Shown here piece by piece: positions 33,607-45,423 of a stretch of DNA of 64,000 nt. A program made the translations under genes and the position numbers. Position 1 is the first letter of the stretch. Each line of letters opens with the position of its first letter. The notes beneath the pieces are model-generated. The model saw only the letters and a program-made list of their open reading frames with translations, did no database searches and was not told the origin of the DNA. The stretch is from Calvatia gigantea (Eukaryota; Basidiomycota; Agaricomycetes; Agaricales; Lycoperdaceae), in NCBI GenBank assembly GCA_025093985.1, contig JACAAK010000001.1, positions 1,922,001 through 1,986,000 of the forward strand, read 5' to 3'.

Positions 33607-34106
33607 ACAAAACAGTGAAGCCACTTACCCGTCTTCTTCACATGTTCAAACAATGGAAAGTATCTCATCAGGGCCAAAAAGAAAGCCCTCACCTCTACCA
33701 TAGTCAATGGTGACTTTGATGAAGCTTCCTGAGACATGAAGCCTAATCAGGGGGTATTGTTATGGTTTTTCACCAATCAAATTGTACTCCATCATCATCT
33801 GCATTCCTGTCTACTAGTACATCTGTTTCAACTATTCCTATCAAGTGATCTCCATCTCTGACTCATGTTAACTACTATGCCAGTCTGATCAGACATTCCA
33901 TGTAGTTACCCCATCCATTCAACTGGATAACTTCCTCTATTTAAGCATACATACATCTACTGTATTCGGTACACTTAACCACCTTTGTTCCTCTCCCCTT
34001 ACTCACCCTCAAGACTTAGCCTAAGCTACAATCTGAGGTCCTAATAGACTAAGGTCATAACAGTTACCTGTGAAATCCCTAAATTATGACCCTGTATCTA
34101 TAAAGT
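33607..34106 (+). repeat. Duplicated block: ORF3 tail, family B LTR and non-transposon flank
   Basis: Nearly identical to 31611-32107. It contains the last part of ORF3, the polypurine region, a 305-bp LTR (33758-34062), GTTAC, and about 40 bp of flank (ctgtgaaatccctaaattat) that lies outside the element. Because the flank is copied too, the duplication happened at the DNA level and not by transposition. Confidence 0.82.
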
Positions 34107-34126
34107 GAACCATAGTAAGCCATAGC

Positions 34127-35127
34127 TATTACAAACTTAACCACAAACTAACTTTACTCCTCTGCAAACATATGAACCTTTTATTTAGATTTTCCTATTT
34201 TTCTCAAGTAGAAGCTCACACTTGTCTGAGAAGTCTGAGTTAAATGTCACTGCAGTCCCCAAGGTTGTTAACCTTGTAGCAGACAAGCAAAAATAAGGAA
34301 GCTTGTTACTAGAATAACCTAAGGTAATACAAGTGTACTACTTATGGTTTATATACTAACTATGCATAAGAGATGAGTAATTATGTAGTAAGAGGGTATG
34401 AGTCAGTGGGAGACTACTATAGGTTAATTGGTAATCTATGGAGTCATAGAGAATAAGTAATGAATAAGGAATAGAAGGAATACAAGTCATAAGAAGATGG
34501 AGACAAGTAAATAGAAGTCCATTACAGAGAATATGAAGTATAAACAGAAACATGACTCAGAAGAAGTCATAAGAAGATGAACTAGAAGTACATATGATAA
34601 ATAAATAAAGATTGGACTGGGGTATATAGAAAAGAGAAAGTCTATAGAGAAGGTTAATATGTATTGAATCTCAATTCTGTACCACTATGTTGGTTCAGTC
34701 TATTTATAGCTAAAACAGGGTTTCAAGTACTTTACTATTAGAAGCAAGATAACAAGCTACAGACATAGTACTAGACCACACTCTAGGTTGCTGGCTACAT
34801 AGTCTATTAGATACATGTGTAGTACACATTATACTCTGTATATGCTACTGGTAGATAAGACCTCACCCATTTATGGGTTTAGAGTGCACAGACCAGGAAC
34901 TATATGTATATAAATCTGTATGTAGTATGTATATGTCCTTCAGACAATTTAGTCTACTCTATACTCAAACAATCCCCTCTAAAAGCAAAGCAACTTCTAT
35001 ACAAACATCTCTCCATTATCCCAGTGAGTATGACTCCCCTCCACCACTAGCATAGCTACTGTGGTGTACTCATCTCAACAATATGTTTATGGAGGAGTAA
35101 GGTTAGTCCATGGTTAAGTTTGTAACA
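34127..35127. mobile_element. Inverted (fold-back) family A LTR pair, interrupted by LTR F
   Basis: A 78-bp plus-oriented LTR 5' end (34127-34204, TATTACAAACTTAACC) joins directly to a minus-oriented LTR (34203-34661 and 35081-35127, ending TTTGTAACA). Both outer ends are therefore the same LTR terminus in inverted orientation. No flanking duplication is visible. The ORF of 65 codons within it is not a gene. Confidence 0.7.
34662..35080 (-). mobile_element. Solo LTR of family F with ATATG target duplication
   Basis: 419 bp whose reverse complement starts TGTTGAGATGAG and ends GAGATTCAATA (probably once ...CA). It is flanked by ATATG at 34657-34661 and 35081-35085, and removing it restores the family A LTR. 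The TGTTGAGA start is common in Ty1/copia LTRs, but no coding part is present, so that is a guess. Confidence 0.75.
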
Positions 35128-35960
35128 ACATGTATTCCTAGTTCACCTTCTTATGACTCAATTCTGAGTTATGTTTCTGTTTATACTCCATATTCCCACT
35201 AACAGACTTCTATCTACCCATTTCTCTCTTCTCTTGACTCATATCGCTTCTTTTTCATTTCATTACCTATCCCCTATGACTTCTTAGATTACCAATTAAC
35301 CTGTAGTAGTCTCCCATTGACTCATACCTTCTTACTTGTTATGACCTTAGTCTGATAAGACCTCAGGTTGCAGCTTAGGCTAAGTCTTGAGGGCGAGTAA
35401 GGGGGAAAGAACTAGGTGGTTAAGCATACCAAATACAGGAGCATGTATGTACGCTTAAATACAGAAGGAACATCCAGTTGAATGGATGGAGATAACTACA
35501 TGAAACGTCCAAAGACTATGGCATAGTAGTTACGAGTCAGAGCTTGGGGATCACGCAGGTAAGAATAACTGAAACAGGTACATGGCTAGGAGGGAATGCA
35601 GACAAGTACAGAGCTGATATGAGAATAGACTAGAGTTCACAACATTACTATGTAAATTCCTCATATCTTACATGTAGCTAGTATATAAACCATAAGTAGT
35701 ACACTTGTATTACCTTAGGTTATTCTAGTAACAAGCTTCCTTATTTTTGCTTGTCTGCTACAAGGTTAACAACCTTGGGGACTGCAGTGACATTTAACTC
35801 AGACTTCTCAGACAAGTGTGAGCTTCTACTTGAGAGAGCAATCTGAAGTCTGCACAGAAGTCATTGAGACTTGTTGAATACTCCTGGGCTATAGCATTGA
35901 ACCTCTCCCTGAGTGGAGACAATCCAGGCCCAGTTGTGAAGTAGGGTAATGCATGTAACA
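35128..35960 (+). mobile_element. Family A LTR, 5'-truncated, carrying a nested B LTR
   Basis: Starts at acatgtattcctag, an internal position of the LTR, and runs to GCATGTAACA at 35960. It is interrupted by the LTR at 35337-35644. It is the last transposon before the gene-rich part. Confidence 0.8.
35337..35644 (-). mobile_element. Family B solo LTR with TTACT target duplication
   Basis: 308 bp; plus-strand ends TGTTATGACC...TTCACAACA, the reverse of the B LTR. Flanked by TTACT at 35332-35336 and 35645-35649 inside a family A LTR. It shows that family B was active after this A insertion. Confidence 0.9.
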
Positions 35961-36499
35961 ATAGCACTAGACAGTAAAGAGCAACAATGGTTGTATTCCA
36001 GATCTCTGTATAGTGCCCCTAAATCTCTCTATAGTACAACTGAGACACATACTTGTGCAATACATAATTTGATGAGAGCAATACAGAACTATATTGTAGT
36101 AAGTGGCTGCTATGGCCCAGGTACCCATTCCCTGATGGCCAGCACTTGCCAAATATCCAAGACTGAGTCTTTTTACCTTAGTCTTACAGTTAAGAACATC
36201 CTGCTTGGTTCATATCCACTCGGTGAAGTGACATCATTCCCAGATATCAAAACCTGAGTCAATGAAAGCCTGAAATCCGGCTGGGCAGCTAATCCAACAG
36301 TCTAATGGCACTGGCAACAGGGAATTGCAGAGGAGGGACAAATATGGACAAATAAACCGCTGCTTTGCTCACCCCCTGATTGAACTTATCCCCCAGCAGT
36401 CACCCGCACTGCATGATTTCTTTGCAAGGTACTTCTCATGAATAAGAACAATGTGAGCTATTATTTATTGCCCGATATTTGCATAACCATTCCTTACAG
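35961..36499. other. Boundary between transposons and genes; no confident feature
   Basis: About 540 bp with short ORFs on both strands and no recognisable transposon. CpG is still rare up to about 36300. A GTACTT (36429) and a CCTTACAG (36492-36499) could be splice sites, but no upstream exon in the right frame could be joined to the next gene. Confidence 0.4.
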
Positions 36500-38449
36500 G
36501 AACCCTTATCACACTCTGAGTTTGTGCGGTCGTTGGAAGGACTTAAGCCTCGCCTTTCGCTACCGGAGACAGAAGAGTCATGGGAGAAAATTTTAAATGC
36601 GCTTGAAGAACTGGAGAAACATTGTCAACCGAGCGCATGTGAATACTCGTCTGAACTCATCTCGTCTGTCCGGTCCATTCATCGGAACATCACGAGCGCG
36701 ATGAGTTCTGAGCGGACGCGTTTGTCTGGGGCGGCTTTGGATGCCATAGCCGCGCTGGCCTTGTGCCTCAATGCGGATTTCGAACCCCTCATGTCCCTAT
36801 TCTTGCCGGGTCTCATTTTGCTATGTGGTCGGACGAACAAAGTCGTTGTGTCCAGAGCCAAGGCCTGCATCTTGACGATCATCGACGTAACCCAACTTCC
36901 GAGTATCCTTGTTCACCTCGCACATTTTGTGAAGGACAAGTCACCTACCATCAGGCTGGTGGTCACAGAAGGCACTCTTTCTTGTCTCAAGTGTTTCAAT
37001 CCACCTGATCTAGAGAAGGAGGTATATTCCCGTAGCGTTGAAGACATCATCCGAGTTGTTGTTCGAGATGCCAATGCCGATATCCGGAGGGTCGGAAAGG
37101 CCGTCTTTCAGAGTTATAAAGTTTTACTTCCTCATCGGGTTGACGGGTGTGTGTTTCTGACCCACATTTAACGCCTTTCGCTTACCATTTTAGTTTCACT
37201 GCCCCTCTGACTCCTACAATACGCAAATATCTGCAACTTGGGGCTGGAGACGTTTCGGCGCAAGCGAGGGGCATTGCTTCAGTGGCCCCCAAAACCAACC
37301 CGACGTCTAAACGCACTGTTACTTCACAGCCAATCCACCCTGCGAAAACTTGCTCTGAAACTATTCCAAAGCTCCCCAGCAATGTTATCCGACTAGTAGC
37401 ACCACAACGATCGGTCCATGCCCAACCAAAGCGCAGGGAAGATCCTGGAGCGAAAGCACCTGATCACCAGCAACCCCAATCCCGTCCTCTGACTCGACCT
37501 TTTCCACCCGCCGCAGCCAACACCACTGGCCCACGGAGAGTGATTAAATCATTCATCCCCTCAGCAGTGGGTCAAACAACCTCCCTTGCTGAGAAGCACA
37601 CATCAGTGGTCACCAGCGGCGGGGGCCCAACGAGGCCGGAAAAGCCGACCCACCCCACAGCATTGACGGGTTCAATTATTCATCCTTCCAATTCCAAGCC
37701 AACGAATCCGACAAGACAACAAGTTCCAGGCAAAGAGCCGATCTTGAAACGTGGCACGACGATTAATACCGGACGTGCAACTACCAGACCAGGGGATGTT
37801 ACCCGACCCACATTATCTCAGTTGGCTCGGGTCAGGTCTGTAGTGACTAGACCAGTGAAGCCTGTCCAGGGATTAAATATCCATAAAGCCAAGTCCTCGG
37901 TTCATTTAGACTCCACCAGAGCGGGTCGCCTGCCAGGGGCTTCCAACGCACAAACTAGGCAAACTTGCGCTTTTTCAACCAAGGGCACACGGCCAAACAC
38001 TCCGGCATCCATTCCTCTCCCTGCATCTCCGGAACCCGCACCTACCGAAGACCCAAACCCAGGGATGCAGGAGGATCTTGCCAATGCGGAGTGCAATGTC
38101 GCCGGCTCTGAAGCGGCCACTAAGGTGCCGACTCCTAAAAACAATGATACATTGACCCCACAGGGGATCCAGATCAAGGGTGCTGGTAAGTTTACACAAA
38201 TCGGTCTCCTAATCATCACTAATATTCAGACAAGTAACACCTGCACTTGATGACCGCGTTTCAAATTTCCAGCTCTCATGCAAGACGCCAATTTCTGCAT
38301 TACTCTCATCTATTCAGCAAGGGTTTGATCTGACGCCGTGCTCTCCCCTCTCACCGGCTCAACAGTACGCCTCATCAGAGTTAGACTCACCCTCTGAGCG
38401 CACACCCTTCCAACTTGGGATTGTTACCTCCTCAGTTATGCGGCCTTAA
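36500..38449 (+). CDS. CLASP N-terminal (TOG-like) domain protein, 5' end unresolved
   Basis: CLASP proteins bind microtubule plus ends and kinetochores through TOG HEAT-repeat arrays and promote rescue. Here exon 1 (from a splice acceptor at 36500, or an unseen start) encodes about 215 residues of the CLASP_N fold (SWEKILNALEELEKHC; ILTIIDVTQLP; LRPT-like KDKSPTIRLVVTEGTL; DANADIRRVGKAVFQSY). Introns are at 37147-37193 and 38186-38234; both joins keep the frame. The rest is a basic Ser/Pro/Thr-rich region without a second TOG, and the stop is TAA 38447-38449. About 618 residues is short compared with roughly 1000 or more for usual CLASPs. No in-frame ATG occurs before MSSERTRLSG (about 36701), so the N-terminus may lie upstream or have been lost near the transposon boundary. 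Confidence 0.75.
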
Positions 38450-38644
38450 GTTGTTTGTCCCGAACATATTTGATTAGAGTAACTGTAACCAGCTTCCACT
38501 ACATTTCGCATTGAATGAGCCCCTAAACTCTAACTAACGATCGATTGCCAAATATTAGTCACCAGCTGATGAATTCAAATATTGTCATTCAAATCTGAAT
38601 TCAAAGTCATGGTGTCAGACTCGCACAGATCATATAGCTGGGCC

Positions 38645-38989
38645 TTACCAGTGGGACAAGTGCTTGCGTCCCTTGGCCAGGCGGCGAAGCAAGATTTTGC
38701 GACCATCCAGGCTTCGTTTGCGTGCTAAGAAGCCGTGTTTACGCTTCCGTTTGCGTTGTGATGGTTGATATTCCATGCCACGTTGAGCAAAGCGCACTTG
38801 ACTAAGAGCGCCGAGAACGGAGGGGGATGACAGATTCGGATGAGGAGAGAAACGCGACGTATAGAGGAAAGGGCTAAAAGGAAACGAGGACAGAGAATAT
38901 CGAGCGAGACTTTGGGCAATAGTTGTGCCAACATGAAGCCGAGGAGGACTTGCGAGGAGTCGGAGGAGAGACTGCGCGATACGCGGCAT
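38645..38989 (-). CDS. Mitochondrial large-subunit ribosomal protein bL34m
   Basis: 114 residues, a single exon. The C-terminal 40 residues carry the bL34 signature ([15 protein letters not shown], then [20 protein letters not shown]). It is preceded by about 70 residues rich in Arg, Ser, Leu and Phe with few acids, as expected for a mitochondrial targeting sequence. bL34 is a small, very basic protein near the exit-tunnel side of the large subunit. Start ATG at 38989 is the first in frame. It is divergent from alanyl-tRNA synthetase with 152 bp between start codons. Confidence 0.93.
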   Translation of the reverse strand: MPRIAQSLLRLLASPPRLHVGTTIAQSLARYSLSSFPFSPFLYTSRFSPHPNLSSPSVLGALSQVRFAQRGMEYQPSQRKRKRKHGFLARKRSLDGRKILLRRLAKGRKHLSHW

Positions 38990-39141
38990 GGTTGGAGGAC
39001 AAGTACTTAAGCTTACGGGTCTACAACCTCCGAAAAAAACCAGCTTAGCGGCATCACGACCTGTGATGCGTGACAGGTGACGGGTCGCCTGGTCACTTCG
39101 ACGGCAAGTACCGCTTGAGTCAGTGATAGATTTCCAATCTT
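38990..39141. promoter_or_regulatory. Bidirectional promoter between bL34m and alanyl-tRNA synthetase
   Basis: 152 bp between divergent start codons. It contains no ORF and includes CpG-rich short repeats (cgacctgtgatgcgtgacaggtgacgg has a direct gtgac/tgac pattern). Both products serve translation, one of them only in mitochondria, so shared control is plausible but not shown. Confidence 0.5.
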
Positions 39142-42725
<3,584 letters not shown>

Positions 42726-43083
42726 ATGTGAACTTTTATGCGTTCTTACCCATTCTTTTACTCCCTTTGCGAAATCCATTATAACGCTGTCACAGTTATA
42801 ACCATTTCAAAAACCATTATAAATCATGTTGTAACGGAGTTACAATGAACTTACTTAACTTTAATGCTAAATTTGGCACTGTAACAGCAGTTACAGGGTA
42901 GGGTGTGACGGGCTACAGTCAACTCTGTTTTAAGCCATAGCCCTCGGTGCCCATGGCGAGCTATGGGTTAAGAGGGAGTATGGGTTTCTGGAGAAGGCGC
43001 TTAATGCCTCGAATAAAATTAATTAAAAATCATAAAATAATCTATGACACAGAGTCCTATCCAATGAGAGAATGAAATGTAAA
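42726..43083. repeat. Intergenic DNA with TATGGGTT repeats and AACCATTATAA motifs
   Basis: No gene. It holds copies of ccattata near 42776 and 42812 and of TATGGGTT at about 42962 and 42979. A second cluster lies beyond the small ORF, at 43547-43690, with a reversed tataatggtt near 43728. Together they suggest an old element spanning about 42775-43745. Confidence 0.4.
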
Positions 43084-43425
43084 TCAAGCGGCTTTACAGC
43101 TATAAATATCAAGAGAAGTGTCCTTTAAGTTTTCTACCCGTTCCTTGCAGATGTCGCGACTAGGCTTGGGTAGCAAACCTTCCAATGATCTAGAGTATGG
43201 TTGGGAAGTAGTTCCGCGGTAATCCTTGAGGAGCATAGCTGCTCGAAGCAATTCCGGACGACCCGCAACAACACCATCAGGTGATGAGTCATCTGTCTTC
43301 TGTATAGATACCTGGCGATCAATCACCCAGAATCCTTTTTCCAGAGTCTCCGGAAATGTCAGCTTAGGGGGCATGACGGAACGCAGTCCAAAAGAAATTT
43401 CTGACTTTTTATGGCTACTCAGCAT
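43084..43425 (-). CDS. Hypothetical protein, 113 residues
   Basis: A single-exon ORF starting MLSSHKKSEISFG and ending SCKAA. No signal peptide, membrane segment or known motif is visible. It lies between the two TATGGGTT repeat clusters, so it may belong to a mobile element or be a spurious ORF; a host gene is also possible. Codon use is balanced. Kept because it is the only sizeable ORF in 1.8 kb. Confidence 0.3.
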   Translation of the reverse strand: MLSSHKKSEISFGLRSVMPPKLTFPETLEKGFWVIDRQVSIQKTDDSSPDGVVAGRPELLRAAMLLKDYRGTTSQPYSRSLEGLLPKPSRDICKERVENLKDTSLDIYSCKAA

Positions 43426-44124
43426 TACTTTTCCTGACCAAATCTAACTGTGGTGAATGTTGTTGACTCATTTTAGGCTGTAGCTCAACCAAAAGTGGCC
43501 GATCAAACTTAACAAATAGGGTTGGATTACTATATTAGGACATGGGCGCTATGGGTTTCCACTGATGAGACCTATGGGTTACTGAGTAGCACAGAGTATG
43601 GGTTTATACAGTGACACCCCCACGAACCAACTTGGTGGATGGAAAAAGCTATGGACTAAGAGAGAGTATTGGTTATTACAGGTATGGGTTATATCAGAGT
43701 CGACTGTAACTGCAATATAATGTATTATAATGGTTTTCTGGTTTTTCTAACAATTTGGCATGTCATTGTCTAACTTCTCGTACCATAGTGGTTTATCGGC
43801 AAACATAATTCAGGCAACCAGCATAAATAGCCAGTTCACCTCTAGAGCCATCTTCAAGGTGATATCAAGGGGCCTTTAGGTTTTTGTAGTTGCTTCACAT
43901 GTTTGATGTTCCTCCTGATCTTCCCTCTGCCCCCTTTGTCTTTGTTTGCAAATGTAAAAACCACGCAAGCAAATCATCGTAATACTTGAGCACATTGCCA
44001 CTAATAGTTACTGCATTCTCCCACATTGCGCCATTGCACCAGAGTCGGAAACCCCACACCCGGTGCACCGCGACGATTACGAGTACTCATTGATCACCAC
44101 AGACTCCTACCCAGTCACATGGGA
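43426..44124. repeat. Intergenic DNA with second TATGGGTT cluster
   Basis: TATGGGTT occurs at about 43550, 43571, 43600 and 43683, and gctatggactaagagagagtattgg (43648 on) is a diverged copy of 42958 on. The remainder, to 44124, is unremarkable and holds no ORF I would support. Confidence 0.4.
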
Positions 44125-44239
44125 TGCTCTTAGATAAGCGGACGTTGATCCGAAGTTAAACCGAAACTTCGCTTGGGATGCGTAGCAGTTGACGAAGTTT
44201 CGGTATAATTTGGGCTCAACGTACGCTTATCTAAGAGCA
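44125..44239. repeat. Fold-back (MITE-like) element, 115 bp
   Basis: The left arm TGCTCTTAGATAAGCG matches the reverse complement of the right arm CGCTTATCTAAGAGCA exactly for 16 bp. It continues with mismatches through acgttga and accgaaacttcg, giving imperfect arms of about 47 bp around a short loop. Similar flanks (catggga left, catggag right) could be a target duplication. The minus-strand 96-codon ORF covering it is not convincing. Confidence 0.75.
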
Positions 44240-44573
44240 CATGGAGTCTGCGATCACCACTGTATCCCGCCTCTTGAGGCTTACTGATCTCAAAACAAGC
44301 GCAAACAAAACCGGCAAATACCGAATCGCATGTTGCAAGCTGGTGCCCCAGATCTCGACGAACGCAACCAACGACGACGCAAGTGGGACCCACGTAAGGT
44401 GAGACTCTTTCGTACTGCATGTGTAGAGGACCTGGATATTACACCTGGCTAAATTTCTCGAGATTTATGATGGGAATGGGATGGATTGCAATCACAGCTT
44501 TTGGATTAGAGCTTTAATTGAGTCCGCGGCCTTCAATTGACGCTTTTCTTTGCCAGACGATACTCACTCAAAG

Positions 44574-45208
44574 ATGTCCCTTGTCGTTCCAGACCCAAAC
44601 CAACAGTTCCAGGTCAGGCTTCTCGATATCTTGCTTGAGAACTACTCCTGATCATTTTGTGTCCAGCACATTCTTCGTCTGTTGAACACCAATGTTGACG
44701 GAAAACGCAAGGTCATGTTTGCCCTGACCGAGATTAAAGGCGTTGGGCGTCGCTATTCCAATATTGTGTGTAAAAAAGCCGATGTCGATCTCAACAAACG
44801 GTAAGGGTTGTCATCCGCTAAAGAATTCAAGACTTATGTTCGATCTTCTTCAAGCGCTGGCGAGCTCAACTCGGACGAACTCGAACGACTAGTTAACATC
44901 ATCCAGAATCCTACCCAGTTTAAGATCCCTACATGGTTCCTCAACCGACAGAAGGATATTGTTGACGGCAAGAATTCTCAGATCCTCTCCAACAACGTCG
45001 ACTCAAAACTTCGAGATGATCTCGAGCGTCTGAAAAAAATCCGCGCCCATCGGGGCCTTCGGCATTTCTGGGGCCTTCGTGTGAGAGGTCAACATACCAA
45101 GACTACAGGTACGAAACCAACGAAACACAGTCTGAAAGTGATTCTGACCTTGAAACTGTGTCAGGTCGCCGGGGAAAGACAGTTGGTGTTTCGAAGAAGC
45201 GTGGTTAA
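44574..45208 (+). CDS. RPS18: 40S ribosomal protein uS13 (S18)
   Basis: Four exons: ATG 44574 ([13 protein letters not shown]), then [23 protein letters not shown], then [19 protein letters not shown] to RGQHTKTTG, then [14 protein letters not shown] and TAA 45206-45208. Introns at about 44613-44666, 44802-44853 and 45111-45167 keep the frame. The helix-two-turn-helix [21 protein letters not shown] and the basic [18 protein letters not shown] tail are diagnostic. uS13 sits at the head of the small subunit and contacts the P-site tRNA and the large subunit. Early introns are usual for fungal ribosomal protein genes. Confidence 0.96.
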
Positions 45209-45423
45209 ACGGGGGACCGGGATCATTTTGCTCTTGCATGCTCTATGACCTGCACTGCTACGATTGTTCTTCTGTTTATAATGCCATGAATTTGCATCCC
45301 CCACTGCAGAGATGCAATCACGTGAGGCTGTGTGTTGTGTGTTAAGCGAGTTTTAGCCTAAGCATAACTTGGCAATCTCTGCGTGTATCGTTTTCAACTA
45401 TTCCTTCCCTTCCTGTGTCCATC

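Noticed and set aside
37182..38219. Antisense ORFs across the CLASP Ser/Pro-rich exon
   Set aside because: Shadows of a GC-rich coding exon on the plus strand that has supported splice sites.
44130..44420. 96-codon minus-strand ORF upstream of RPS18
   Set aside because: Half of it is the fold-back element; no recognisable protein features.
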